Below the pieces are notes generated by a model. That model worked only from the letters and a program-made list of their open reading frames with translations. It was not told the DNA's origin and made no database searches. From NCBI GenBank assembly GCA_028382965.1, contig JAOEUK010000004.1, positions 92,464 to 156,463 of the forward strand: 64,000 nucleotides of DNA, given 5' to 3'. A program made the position numbers and the translations under genes. Position 1 is the first letter of the stretch. Each line of letters starts with the position of its first letter. Positions 45,395 to 55,126 of this stretch are shown here, one piece after another. Source of the stretch: Candidatus Puniceispirillum sp. (GTDB lineage Bacteria > Pseudomonadota > Alphaproteobacteria > Puniceispirillales > Puniceispirillaceae).

Positions 45395-47059
45395 ATGCCT
45401 TTTTTAACAGAAATGAACCGCCTTAATAGCGAAGTGTTTGATTACATTATCGTTGGGGGCGGATCTGCGGGCTGTGTGCTTGCTTCACGGCTGACCGAAA
45501 ACAGTTCTTGTTCAGTGCTGCTGATTGAAAGTGGCGATGAAAGCCGGCACCCACTGATACGCGTTCCGACTGGTGTAGGTGTTGTTTGGAAAAAGAAACT
45601 CTTTGACTGGAAGTTAAAAAGCACCAAGGCACCCAGCCTCAATAATCGTGAAATAGAGTTGATGCGCGGTAAACTGCTGGGTGGATCTTCTGCAATCAAT
45701 GCTATGTCGCATGTAAGAGGAGCGCCAGCAGATTATGATGGCTGGCAAAATGCTGGTTGTGATGGATGGTCATATGGTGATGTCGCACCGTATTTCAAAA
45801 AAACTGAGTCTTGGAATGGAAAAAAAAATACACTCCGCGGCGTTGATGGGCCTCTGGCTGTATCGCCAGCAGCATCCAGTGACTTGCTTTTTGATGCATG
45901 GATGGCTGCTGCAAAATCTTCTGGCCACGCGACTATTGATGACTACAATGCACTGGCTGAAGGCAGGCTGCTCGAAGGGTTTGCTCCTAGTCAGCAAACG
46001 ATAGATACTGGGTTCCGTGCGACGTCATGGAGCGCTTATCTGGCTAAAAACATTCATCGTCCTAATCTTCACGTACTTAAAAATACGCATGTGACCAAGA
46101 TAAGATTTGATGAAAACCGTGCGCGAGGGCTTGAAATAGCTTTAGGAGCTAACCGACGTAAACTACTCATTAATATTGATGGAGCCATAATTCTTTCTGC
46201 TGGTGCATTTCATACACCACATCTTTTGATGCATTCTGGAGTAGGACCCGAGGGTGTGCTAAAAAGTGCTGGGGTGCCATTAGTCTTGAAGGCTGAAAAC
46301 ATTGGTCGCAACTATAGAGATCATTTAGCTGTCCAAATTAATTTTGGACGGCGTAACAAAGGCCCATTTCATGAGGAAATGCGACTTGACCGTGTTGCTC
46401 TTAATTTTCCGTTGGCAGCCCTTTTTGGAAAAGGGCCTATGACACAGTTGCCTGGAGGTATGCATGGTTTTGTTAGGCTTGATAAAAGCAAAGATGCGCC
46501 TGATCTCCAATTCTTATTTCGTGGTGCGCCAAAGTATGCTGCTCCTTGGTGGCCAATATTTTCAAAAGGTTATGAAGATGGCTTTGGCATTCGGCCAGTT
46601 TTGCTTCACCCCAAAAGTCATGGGCATATTGAGGTGATAAACGCGGACCCCTTCGAAGCACCTAAGATAGATGGCCAGTATTTAAGTAAGAACGAAGATA
46701 TTGAAAAACTTCTTGATGGAATAAACATCGCCATGGAAATGGCTGACGATCCGGCTATGAGGAATTTTAAAGATAACAAAGTTAACTCTGTGCCGCTTGA
46801 TCGCATTGGAAGAATTAATTGGATCAGACAAACTGCAGTTACAGCACACCATCCCTGTGGTACCTGCCAAATGGGAAGTGATGAAGCTGCGCCAGTTACT
46901 TCTGAATTACGGCTTAAGGGTTTTGACAATGTCTTTGTGGTTGATGCTTCTGTATTTCCGCGTACAATTTCGGGAAACATTAATGCGTGTGTTTACATGG
47001 TGGCTGAAAAAGCCTCAGATTTTCTTAAAGGGTTACATAACTCTGACCAAAAAAATTGA
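45395..47059 (+). CDS. GMC-family FAD oxidoreductase
   Basis: This 554-residue protein begins with the FAD fold YIIVGGGSAGCVLASRLTE, followed by GGSSAINAM (GMC signature 1) and GAFHTPHLLMHSGVG (signature 2). The catalytic histidine pair is in TAHHPCGTCQMG near residue 485. It resembles choline dehydrogenase and alcohol oxidases, including HMF/furfural-type oxidase HmfH. GGAGG stands 7 bases before the ATG and 18 bp after the binding-protein stop, so the two are probably co-transcribed. It likely oxidises an alcohol or aldehyde belonging to the island pathway. Confidence 0.9.
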   Translation: MPFLTEMNRLNSEVFDYIIVGGGSAGCVLASRLTENSSCSVLLIESGDESRHPLIRVPTGVGVVWKKKLFDWKLKSTKAPSLNNREIELMRGKLLGGSSAINAMSHVRGAPADYDGWQNAGCDGWSYGDVAPYFKKTESWNGKKNTLRGVDGPLAVSPAASSDLLFDAWMAAAKSSGHATIDDYNALAEGRLLEGFAPSQQTIDTGFRATSWSAYLAKNIHRPNLHVLKNTHVTKIRFDENRARGLEIALGANRRKLLINIDGAIILSAGAFHTPHLLMHSGVGPEGVLKSAGVPLVLKAENIGRNYRDHLAVQINFGRRNKGPFHEEMRLDRVALNFPLAALFGKGPMTQLPGGMHGFVRLDKSKDAPDLQFLFRGAPKYAAPWWPIFSKGYEDGFGIRPVLLHPKSHGHIEVINADPFEAPKIDGQYLSKNEDIEKLLDGINIAMEMADDPAMRNFKDNKVNSVPLDRIGRINWIRQTAVTAHHPCGTCQMGSDEAAPVTSELRLKGFDNVFVVDASVFPRTISGNINACVYMVAEKASDFLKGLHNSDQKN

Positions 47060-47203
47060 TATTTTAGGTGATGATGAGCCACATAGCTATTGTATTGAAC
47101 ATGACCCAATTTTTTGAATCATTTTTAAGCCTTGTATCTGAATGACTAGACCCAGGGATTTAACTGATGCCACCTATTCATTAGGAAAAGGACGCCCAAC
47201 TCC

Positions 47204-48196
47204 ATGACTGACCAGTCCACTGACTTCCTTGCTAGCACTTGGATGCTTGCTGACGATGCTCTATTGAAACAAGGTGCTGATTGGCAAAAAGCAGGCCATG
47301 GACTTGCAGTGGCATTCGTTGTTCGCACGTGGGGATCATCACCACGACAAGTTGGCAGCATTATGTTGGTTCGTGACGATGTCCAGGTTGCTGGATCAGT
47401 ATCAGGTGGCTGTATTGAAGGCGCAGTGATTGATGCCGCATTGGAATTAATTAAAGCTGGCGGTAGCCAGCTCCTAGACTTTGGTGTGGCTGATGAAACA
47501 GCTTGGGGTATTGGTTTGTCTTGCGGTGGACAGATTTCAATTTTGATTATGGCAGTTTCTGATGATGGTTTTCCACCACAGCTTCTGTCTGATGCTGGAA
47601 AGTCATTAGAGTTACGTCAACCAGTTAGTCTTCAGATTCCAGTAAAAGGTGGAGCCGCACGTAAGAGTGACCGTTCACTTGCCGCCAGTGTATTGGAGGG
47701 TGATGAATTTTGGTTCAGTCAATTGCCCCGCCCGCAGGTGATTATCATTGGTGCAGTTCACATAAGCCAGCACCTTTCATCAATGGCTGCTCAAAGTGGT
47801 TTTGATGTCACCGTCATTGATCCAAGGAGCACCTTTGCTACTGCAGCCAGGTTTCCGGGTATCAAGCTGGTATTTGAATGGCCAGATATTGCTTTAGCTG
47901 ATATTGCTCTTGATAATGAAACGGCCCTTATAGCATTGACGCATGATCCAAAGATTGATGATGTCGCTCTAAAAATGGTTCTTAATAAGCCACTGTTTCA
48001 TATTGCCTGCCTTGGTAGCCGGAGGACTCAAGCGTCGCGGCTTGATAGGTTAGCTGAAGCTGGATTTTCTTCCCAAGAAACAGAAAAGATCAAAGGCCCT
48101 GCTGGACTAGATATTGGAGCCAAAACTCCGGCGGAAATTGCGGTTTCTGTTTTAGCAGAGTTGGTTTCTGTTTACCGTGGTAAAATATTAAAATGA
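47204..48196 (+). CDS. xdhC: XdhC-family molybdenum cofactor insertion factor
   Basis: This 330-residue chaperone has an N-terminal XdhC_CoxI domain with VSGGCIEGAV near residue 68 and a C-terminal Rossmann XdhC_C domain with IIIGAVHISQHLSSMAAQ. Family members bind MPT-cytosine dinucleotide or MPT and load it, with sulfuration, into xanthine dehydrogenase or CoxL-type subunits. The stop overlaps the next gene by 4 bp. It probably matures both CoxL copies here. Confidence 0.92.
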   Translation: MTDQSTDFLASTWMLADDALLKQGADWQKAGHGLAVAFVVRTWGSSPRQVGSIMLVRDDVQVAGSVSGGCIEGAVIDAALELIKAGGSQLLDFGVADETAWGIGLSCGGQISILIMAVSDDGFPPQLLSDAGKSLELRQPVSLQIPVKGGAARKSDRSLAASVLEGDEFWFSQLPRPQVIIIGAVHISQHLSSMAAQSGFDVTVIDPRSTFATAARFPGIKLVFEWPDIALADIALDNETALIALTHDPKIDDVALKMVLNKPLFHIACLGSRRTQASRLDRLAEAGFSSQETEKIKGPAGLDIGAKTPAEIAVSVLAELVSVYRGKILK

Positions 48197-49842
48197 AACT
48201 AGAAACTTTCGCACTCGAAGATTGCAAAAGTTTGATATTGGCGCATCGTCAAGCTTGTTCAAGTGGAAATTTGGCAAAAGGTACAGCTCTAACTTCGGAA
48301 ATTTTAAGGCAACTAAAGGATGACGGTATTTCAGAGCTTGTTTGCGCAAAGCCTGATCTGAATGACCTCCATGAGGATTTTGCTGCTGACCGACTGGCTC
48401 GAATCTTGTCTCCAGAAATAGTAAAGTTTTCAAATGCGGCAACGGGAAGAGTTAATATTCGGACTGAACAGCGCGGTATTGTCCGTTATGAACGGAGTCT
48501 TATTCGAAGATTAAATGAGGTTGATGAAGCCATTACTTTCGCTCTGGTTCAGCATAATCAACTTCTTGAGGCTGGCCAGATGGCAGCTACTTTAAAAATC
48601 ATTCCTTTTTTTGTGGCTGAAGCGGCAGTTAGGGCCATTGAAGATATCCTTTCTGGCTCACCGGCATTTTCCTTCCATGCATTACGCCCTTGCAATGTGG
48701 CGTTGGTTCAGACCCGAATTACTGGTCAAAGTGAACGCTTATTTACTGCAACTCAGAGTGTTACTGAGGCCCGCCTGGCTCAACTTGGCTGTCGGCTTGT
48801 TGATAGTAGAATTTGTCCCCACGATCGTGAATTTGTTGCAGTTGAGATAAAGCTATGTGCTGGTGCTGGTGCTGATTTAATTCTGGTTTGTGGGGGGTCT
48901 GCAATAATGGATCGGCAGGATGAAGTGCCACAGGCGGTTCTTTTAGCTGGAGGCCAGGTTGATCAGCTTGGCCTTGCCGTTGATCCGGGAAATCTATTAA
49001 TGCTTGCTCGTCTTGGCCAGGAGCTGCGTGGTTGTTACGTGATTGGCATGCCAGGTTGCGCAAGATCGCCAAAATTGAACGGTCTTGATTGGGTTTTGCA
49101 ACTAGTGCTGGCCGATGTACCACTCAATCGATCAGAGCTTGCAGATATGGCGTCAGGTGGGCTGCTGATGGAAATTGCCTCGCGCCCAATGCCACGCGCG
49201 TTGGTTGCAGAACAAAAAAATGAAAACAAGGTTGCTGCTATTCTTCTCGCTGCTGGAAAATCCCACCGCATGGGGCGGATAAATAAATTGTTGGCCAATG
49301 TTGGAGGTAAGCCGCTTGTGCGGCATGCGGCAGAAGCTTTGGTTGCCACATCATTATTGCCAGTCATTGTTGTGATTGGATATGAAGCAGACAAGGTTGC
49401 ATCGGCGCTTGACGGGCTTCCGGTACAATTAGTTTTTAACCCCGATCATGCTAGCGGACAGGGGTCATCGGTAGGGGCAGGTATTGCATCGCTTGATCCT
49501 GATGTAACCGATGTACTAATTGGTCTTGGTGATATGCCGTTAGTGTCAGTCGCCTTAATGGATATGCTTATCCAAAATCACGTCGATCATGATGGACATA
49601 TTCGGAGCGTCACCCTTCCTATCATTAACGGTAAGCGCGGTAACCCGGTGCTATGGGGCAAAGCTTTCTTTCCGGAATTGTCGACCCTAAAGGGTGATAG
49701 TGGGGGTCGGCAGATGCTTGATGATCACAAGGCAGCGCAAAATCTTGTTTCTTGCAGTCACCGAGAACTTTTGCTTGATGTTGATACGGAAGAGGCACTT
49801 GCTGCAATCAAGACTGAAATGGAGGGGTTTGTGATTGGTTGA
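48193..49842 (+). CDS. MoeA/MoaB-like plus MocA-like fusion (molybdenum cofactor cytidylyltransferase)
   Basis: This is a 549-residue, two-part protein. Residues about 1-340 resemble a molybdopterin-binding (MoCF) domain, with GADLILVCGGSAIMDRQDEV. Residues about 350-549 form a nucleotidyltransferase of the MocA/MobA type, with VAAILLAAGKSHRMG near residue 352 and LIGLGDMPLVS near residue 443. MocA makes MPT-cytosine dinucleotide, the cofactor of CoxL-type hydroxylases. It follows xdhC with a 4-bp overlap. This fusion is known in alphaproteobacteria and pairs well with the two large subunits. Confidence 0.9.
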   Translation: MKLETFALEDCKSLILAHRQACSSGNLAKGTALTSEILRQLKDDGISELVCAKPDLNDLHEDFAADRLARILSPEIVKFSNAATGRVNIRTEQRGIVRYERSLIRRLNEVDEAITFALVQHNQLLEAGQMAATLKIIPFFVAEAAVRAIEDILSGSPAFSFHALRPCNVALVQTRITGQSERLFTATQSVTEARLAQLGCRLVDSRICPHDREFVAVEIKLCAGAGADLILVCGGSAIMDRQDEVPQAVLLAGGQVDQLGLAVDPGNLLMLARLGQELRGCYVIGMPGCARSPKLNGLDWVLQLVLADVPLNRSELADMASGGLLMEIASRPMPRALVAEQKNENKVAAILLAAGKSHRMGRINKLLANVGGKPLVRHAAEALVATSLLPVIVVIGYEADKVASALDGLPVQLVFNPDHASGQGSSVGAGIASLDPDVTDVLIGLGDMPLVSVALMDMLIQNHVDHDGHIRSVTLPIINGKRGNPVLWGKAFFPELSTLKGDSGGRQMLDDHKAAQNLVSCSHRELLLDVDTEEALAAIKTEMEGFVIG

Positions 49843-49926
49843 GATAATTGGAACTCTCAATTCAAACATAAAGTTTTCTTGAACATACTGTTTGCGAAAA
49901 ACCTATCTGTGACATGTGAGATTAAC

Positions 49927-49942
49927 AGGTCTGTTTAGACCT
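49927..49942. terminator. Small hairpin at the convergent gene end
   Basis: AGGTCT (49927-49932) pairs with AGACCT (49937-49942) around GTTT, overlapping the ligJ-like stop. U runs are poor on both sides, so terminator function is tentative. Confidence 0.3.
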
Positions 49943-50945
49943 TTAATCGGCTGAATACCCTTCGGGCATTGCCCTCAAAAATAGCTGATTTCTCATCATT
50001 TCCCAACTTTACGTTGTTGTCTATGTATCGTCTTGTGTCGTCGTAATGGTGGCCTGATTCGGGATCTATTCCCCTCACCGCACCAATCATTTCGGATGCG
50101 AATAGAATATTTCTTGTCGGTATAACATCTAGCAGCAAATCAATGCCGCGTTGATGATAAACGCAGGTATCAAAATAGATGTTGCCAAGAACTCGCTCAT
50201 TCAAACTGCCAAGGCCCCGATCCTGAGCAATTCCTCGGAAACGACCCCAATGATATGGGGCAGCTCCGCCACCGTGAGGAATAATAAGCTTTAGCTCGGG
50301 GAAATCTGTAAACACATCAGAAAATAGAAGTTGGGTAAATGCCGTAGTATCAGCGCCAAGATAGTAGCTAGATGTGGTGTCTAAGGCATGTTGACAAGCG
50401 CCCGAAACATGGATCATTGCAGGCACGTCTAATTCTATCATTTTCTCATAAAAAGGGTACCAGTAACGGTCTGACAGCCTCGGATCCTTCCAAAACCCCC
50501 CTGAAGGGTCGGGATTCAGATTGCAGCCTATAAACCCCATCTCTTCGACACAGCGTGTAAGCTCAGCGATGCTATTTTCAAGACCAGTTTTGGGGCTTTG
50601 TGGTAACTGACAGACTGGTGCAAAATTATCTGGGAACAGGCTGCAAACCCGGTAGATTAAATCATTGCAATGCTCAGTCCAGGTGCGAGATGTAGTTGTG
50701 TTGCCTAGATCATGTCCCATCCAACTGGCACGCGGTGAAAAAATTGTAATGTCTGTGCCACGTTCTTGCTGTAATTTAAGTTGATTGGCGGAAACTGACT
50801 CACGTATTTCTTCATCAGAGATACTGATATTTCCCTTTTCAAAAATATGGTTTGGGTCTTTCTCCAGTAGATTGCGCTGATTGTTGCGATACGCCTCCAC
50901 CTGTGGTGGGGTTGTGGTATAATGACCGTGACAATCAATAATCAT
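49935..50945 (-). CDS. ligJ: Amidohydrolase-family enzyme, 4-oxalomesaconate-hydratase (LigJ)-like
   Basis: This 336-residue amidohydrolase_2 protein begins MIIDCHGHYTTTPPQVEAYR, which is typical of LigJ. The metal site HGH is near residue 5, GADTTAF and LIIPHGGGAAPYHWGRFRGI are in the middle and end, and MIHVSGACQ is near residue 178. LigJ hydrates 4-oxalomesaconate in the protocatechuate 4,5-cleavage and gallate routes; related enzymes decarboxylate ring-cleavage products (ACMSD). The start overlaps the MATE stop by 4 bp. No other lig genes are present, so the exact reaction is open. Confidence 0.75.
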   Translation of the reverse strand: MIIDCHGHYTTTPPQVEAYRNNQRNLLEKDPNHIFEKGNISISDEEIRESVSANQLKLQQERGTDITIFSPRASWMGHDLGNTTTSRTWTEHCNDLIYRVCSLFPDNFAPVCQLPQSPKTGLENSIAELTRCVEEMGFIGCNLNPDPSGGFWKDPRLSDRYWYPFYEKMIELDVPAMIHVSGACQHALDTTSSYYLGADTTAFTQLLFSDVFTDFPELKLIIPHGGGAAPYHWGRFRGIAQDRGLGSLNERVLGNIYFDTCVYHQRGIDLLLDVIPTRNILFASEMIGAVRGIDPESGHHYDDTRRYIDNNVKLGNDEKSAIFEGNARRVFSRLKV

Positions 50946-52318
50946 CTAAAAACCTTTCTTTTAAATATTCCACCAATAAGAGGGATGGCAACACGATTGG
51001 CAATAAACAATGACAGGATGAGGCCAGATAATACGCTAATGGCAATCCCGTACCACACGCCGCTTACCCCAAATTCCCATATGTGGACAAAGATATAACT
51101 GAAAAAAGCGACGCCAAATGCCTGTCGATAGATGCCAATAAGTAGGGTCCAGATGGGTTTTTTTAAGGCCTGCAGAAAGGAATTGATGGCAAACATCATC
51201 ATATAAATGGGCAGAATAAATCCATCGACATGAAGATAGCTTACTCCGATTTCAATTACCACTGGGTCAGATGTAAAGATTCTCATCAAAAGTGGGGCCG
51301 CGAAATATAAGATTGGGCATGCTAAAACCATAAATATCCAACCAAATTTCCAGCATGTAAGCAATGCCATCCGAACACGTTCGGGCTGATTGCCACCAAA
51401 ATTTTGAGCTGCGATTGGGAGTAATGCGCCTGTCAATCCAAAGACCGGCAGCAAAAACAGTTGTTCTACCCGCAAAGCCACACCGTAAGCTGCTACAGCT
51501 GAAGCGCCAAATTTTTTAAGATAGAACTGTACAACAAAACCAGCAGTAAACATTACAAGCATAGTGAATGTTGTTGGCAACAGCTGTGTCAGAATTTGTC
51601 GATATAGTGCCAGATCTGGTACTATATCATTAAGATTTTTCTTACCAAAGAGCCCTGATTTTAGCAATCTAAAGCCAATAAAAATCATTACACCTGTCTG
51701 GCTGATCACTGTTGCTGCGGCGATGCCATCAAAACCCATTCCACCCCAAATTCCTGGAATCCCAAACATCAGTAATGGGTTAAGTCCGATATTGGCAAAG
51801 AAGGCTCCTATTAGCGCATATTGCATTGAAACAGTATCGCCCTGGGCTTGTAATAGCCCATTCAAGCCATAGCCCATGATAAATCCTGGCAAGCTGAATA
51901 GTAGGATCGAGAGATAGGCCTCTCCAGCCGCACGATACGGTCCTTCGACAGAAATGAATGCCAGCAGATAGGGGCTGATAAATAGTGCAGCACCAATTAG
52001 CAGGATTGAGGCAATAATAGCAAAGCCTAAGCCTTGGACTGCAATCGTGCTTGCATTAGCAGTCTTTTTTGCGCCAATGGCATTGCCAACAAGGGCTGTC
52101 AACGCTGCGCTCAGTCCAAAGCCAATTGAAATAAAGACCATAAAAGCCTGAAAAGAAATTGCAAGACCAGCCTGCGCATCAGTGCCGATCATGCCGGCAA
52201 AAAATACGTCGACGACATTATATAAAGTAGAAAAGACCATGCCAATGGCAGCGGGAACGGCTAGCCGCAGGAAATGCTGTGTAAGCGAGCCTGTCGTAAG
52301 ATCATGTGTTTTTGTCAT
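50942..52318 (-). CDS. MATE-family efflux transporter
   Basis: This 458-residue protein has 12 predicted helices in two halves (NorM/DinF class). Family features are PAAIGMVFSTLYNVVDVFFA near the start and GLNGLLQAQGDTVSMQYA in the middle. The family exports organic cations or aromatic compounds with Na+ or H+. It is co-transcribed with the LigJ-like gene, so it may expel a toxic pathway intermediate. Start at ATG 52318. Confidence 0.9.
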   Translation of the reverse strand: MTKTHDLTTGSLTQHFLRLAVPAAIGMVFSTLYNVVDVFFAGMIGTDAQAGLAISFQAFMVFISIGFGLSAALTALVGNAIGAKKTANASTIAVQGLGFAIIASILLIGAALFISPYLLAFISVEGPYRAAGEAYLSILLFSLPGFIMGYGLNGLLQAQGDTVSMQYALIGAFFANIGLNPLLMFGIPGIWGGMGFDGIAAATVISQTGVMIFIGFRLLKSGLFGKKNLNDIVPDLALYRQILTQLLPTTFTMLVMFTAGFVVQFYLKKFGASAVAAYGVALRVEQLFLLPVFGLTGALLPIAAQNFGGNQPERVRMALLTCWKFGWIFMVLACPILYFAAPLLMRIFTSDPVVIEIGVSYLHVDGFILPIYMMMFAINSFLQALKKPIWTLLIGIYRQAFGVAFFSYIFVHIWEFGVSGVWYGIAISVLSGLILSLFIANRVAIPLIGGIFKRKVFR

Positions 52319-52452
52319 TGAGTTTCATTACGCCTCAATTGACATGGTTTCAATCTTCTTTTTTCAACCTGCGAGTTGATCAGCGCAACGTGAAAACGGA
52401 AAACAAACTGGTTATCAACAAGTGGTAAATTTCGACTGTTGGTAGAGCATGT

Positions 52453-53592
52453 TTACTGTCCGGCTTCTGCAATGCGGTAAAGTCCGCCATCTACTTCGTC
52501 ACTTAGCAAAAGAACACTGCCGTCAAAGGCAACGGCTACATCACGAATACGGCCAATAGCGGCTTCTAGCATTACAGATTCCTTCACTGGCAGGCCATTT
52601 TCCAGAACTACTAAATAAAGCCGTTTAAATTTAAGTGAACCAACAAGAATGTGACCATTCAGAAACGGGAACATATCACCCTTATAAAATGCCATTCCAG
52701 AGGGCGCAATTGAGGGTGTCCAAACCCACACTGGATCCACAAGGCCTGGTGCACTTGTACCGCTGCCTATACTACCACCAATATACTCTTTGCCATGACT
52801 GACTTTGGGCCACCCATAATTTTTGCCAGGCGTGATAATGTTGATTTCATCGCCACCGCGTGGCCCATGTTCATGGGCCCAGATTTTGCCAGTTTCAGGA
52901 TGAATGGCTAGTCCTTGAGGGTTGCGATGCCCTTTTGTGAGAAGTTCAGGTGCCCAATTTCGTATTCTTGGATTGTTCGCTGGGATGCTGCCATCATGAA
53001 ACAAACGGATAACTGCACCCGAGTGAAGTGATGGATTTTGTGCGTCATGTCTTTGGCCACGTTCACCAAGACTGGCATAAAGATAAGTCTTATCAAGAGC
53101 CAGCCGACAGCCATAGTGAATAGCGCTTACTGTTGGATTGTTGGATTTGAAAATTGTTTGCCGGTTGGTCAAATCAGTACCGTCAAATCCTGACTTATCA
53201 ATTGCTGTAACCGTTTTATCTCCGATCAACAGGCTGTAGCAAAGATAAATTGTTACGTCGTCAGCTCCCTGGCTGCGATATACCGCAACATCTAGCATAC
53301 CGCCCTGGCGTGTGGCCTGAACAAGAGGCAAATTACCTATGGTGACCCGCTTGCCTGTCAAAAGATCAACAAGATATAGATTGCCACTGCGTTCGGTGAC
53401 AAATAAGTGCTGGTCATCAAAAAAATCCATACCCCAAGGATGCGATAATGCGGGCCCAATTTTTTGGATTAGGGGGGCAGCTGCAGCTGGTGCCGATAAT
53501 CCAGCCAGTAATGCCCAAGTGACAAACAGGGCACAACCAAACGCAGATTTCTTGGCATGGCGGATTAATATCGTTAATGCAGAGTAAGTCAT
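52453..53592 (-). CDS. PQQ-dependent sugar dehydrogenase (GSDH family), exported
   Basis: This 379-residue soluble glucose/sorbosone-dehydrogenase-type beta-propeller begins with a signal peptide (GCALFVTWALLAGLSAPAAAA). SHPWGMDFFDDQHLFVTERSG and GHRNPQGLAIHPETGKIWAHEHGPRG carry the catalytic histidine and Ca/PQQ-site residues. It is periplasmic and likely oxidises aldoses. I choose the ATG at 53592, which leads straight into the signal peptide; the frame from 53664 adds 24 residues. No pqq genes occur in the window. Confidence 0.88.
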   Translation of the reverse strand: MTYSALTILIRHAKKSAFGCALFVTWALLAGLSAPAAAAPLIQKIGPALSHPWGMDFFDDQHLFVTERSGNLYLVDLLTGKRVTIGNLPLVQATRQGGMLDVAVYRSQGADDVTIYLCYSLLIGDKTVTAIDKSGFDGTDLTNRQTIFKSNNPTVSAIHYGCRLALDKTYLYASLGERGQRHDAQNPSLHSGAVIRLFHDGSIPANNPRIRNWAPELLTKGHRNPQGLAIHPETGKIWAHEHGPRGGDEINIITPGKNYGWPKVSHGKEYIGGSIGSGTSAPGLVDPVWVWTPSIAPSGMAFYKGDMFPFLNGHILVGSLKFKRLYLVVLENGLPVKESVMLEAAIGRIRDVAVAFDGSVLLLSDEVDGGLYRIAEAGQ

Positions 53593-53752
53593 GATGTTTA
53601 GAGCCTCTGGTAGATTTGATATTAAATATTGTGCAGAGATTATTAATGCCAGTATAATGCGCACATTCTTTTTAACAAGAGTTGCACTGGGCGGTAAAGT
53701 GAAGCGCTAGAAATTTTTACCTGTTACAAATCTGAGATGCTGGTTAATGTGA

Positions 53753-54112
53753 ATGGCCGCATACAAAGATAAGCGAGTAATGAAGGCAATCGATCCAAAT
53801 TATTTTGTAGATATAATCCGCGCTGAGGTTGATCAATTAAAGATACTGAGTGAAACGGCAAAGGATAGCCGCGCACCTGTCACTCTTGATCAGCAGTCAG
53901 TTGGTCGGTTGTCGCGTATGGATGCCATGCAGCAGCAATCTATGGAAATTGCTACCGAAGAGCGTCGCCAGCGGCGACTGATAGCCCTTGGCACGGCTCT
54001 TGAACAAATTGCTGCTGGGGATTATGGCTACTGTCTCAAATGTGATGATGAGATTGCAACTGGCCGACTTGTGGTTGATCCAGCTGTCACCTTATGCATT
54101 GAGTGCGCTTGA
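53753..54112 (+). CDS. DksA/TraR-type zinc-finger protein
   Basis: This 119-residue protein has an N-terminal helical part and a C-terminal C4 zinc finger, CLKCDDEIATGRLVVDPA and then CIEC. The family binds the RNA polymerase secondary channel and modulates transcription. It is shorter than DksA proper and lacks a clear acidic DxxDxA tip. ATG at 53753 or at 53780 (GCGAG upstream) may start it. It is divergent from the sugar dehydrogenase gene. Confidence 0.85.
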   Translation: MAAYKDKRVMKAIDPNYFVDIIRAEVDQLKILSETAKDSRAPVTLDQQSVGRLSRMDAMQQQSMEIATEERRQRRLIALGTALEQIAAGDYGYCLKCDDEIATGRLVVDPAVTLCIECA

Positions 54113-54178
54113 TGGTTTGCAAATTACCGACTGTTAGTGGGCTTTGTTCTGTTTGGAATTCTAACTAGTATTGCGTCA

Positions 54179-54895
54179 TCATGTGCTGGCAAGGTAAATG
54201 CTTTGCAAAAAATCACGGTCTTGCAGTGGGTTGTAAAATGGCACTTCAACCGCGCTTGCATTGCGAAACACTGAACTAAGCCGGGCAACAAAAGCGTCGT
54301 CGGGTGGGTTGTTCGACCATAAAGCAAAGACACCACCTGGAGCTAAGTGCTGCTTTAGTTGCGTTAGGCCAGCCGGCTGGTAAAATCCGGCATGCTTAGG
54401 GGCAAGATGGAAATCAGGTGTATGGTCTATATCAAGCAGAATCGCGTCAATTTTTTTTTCTGGATGCGTTGGATCAAAGCCATTTTTATTGGCTGCCATC
54501 TGAAAAAAATCATCTTCGATAAAACGACATTTTGGATTGTCGACAAGTGGCTTGCCAAATGGGATCATCCCATTTTCATGCCATCCAATAACTGATGCCA
54601 ACTTTTCCACTACAATAAGATTGTTAACGCGTGGATCGGCAAGAGTAGCATTGGCGGTAAATCCCATGCCAAGACCACCAACTACCACAGATAAGCTAGC
54701 ATTGCTGATAATTGCATCAAGCCCGATTGTGGCAAGGGCAATTTCGGATGTGGTGAATAAATCAGACATAAGATGCTCATCGCCAAGCATGATTTCCAGC
54801 ACATCAACATCAAGTCGGAACTCGCGCCGTCGCCTTAATGAAATAGAGCCAATTGGTGTCAGCTGATAATCTAGTTCTTCAAAAAAGCGGCTCAT
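54179..54895 (-). CDS. Spermidine-synthase-like class I methyltransferase-fold protein
   Basis: This 238-residue protein contains SVVVGGLGMGFTANATL near residue 70, with the acidic end of the next strand in IVVEKLASVIGWHENG. The later IDAILLDIDHTP corresponds to the catalytic strand of spermidine synthases. The N-terminal beta-domain of true SpeE is short or missing, as in annotated spermidine-synthase-like proteins of unknown activity. It is convergent with the DksA-like gene. Activity as a polyamine synthase is not supported. Confidence 0.8.
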   Translation of the reverse strand: MSRFFEELDYQLTPIGSISLRRRREFRLDVDVLEIMLGDEHLMSDLFTTSEIALATIGLDAIISNASLSVVVGGLGMGFTANATLADPRVNNLIVVEKLASVIGWHENGMIPFGKPLVDNPKCRFIEDDFFQMAANKNGFDPTHPEKKIDAILLDIDHTPDFHLAPKHAGFYQPAGLTQLKQHLAPGGVFALWSNNPPDDAFVARLSSVFRNASAVEVPFYNPLQDRDFLQSIYLAST

Positions 54896-55126
54896 ATCAA
54901 AGGTCCTTGGCAGATGGCTTGCTTGCCGTCATGAAACAACGTGTTGTGTTAGATTTTTTGTAATAATTTTAAGTGCTCGTTTTAACTGATCTTATTCTAA
55001 TAAGGCCTATTTATAATAGCTTCCTGGGGATTTGTCATAAGACTTCTTGAGGCTTGAGTGCTGTTAATGCTGGGTGCGTGCGTCTGCTTCATTTGAATTC
55101 CACATTTTAAATGTTACATATTAAGC

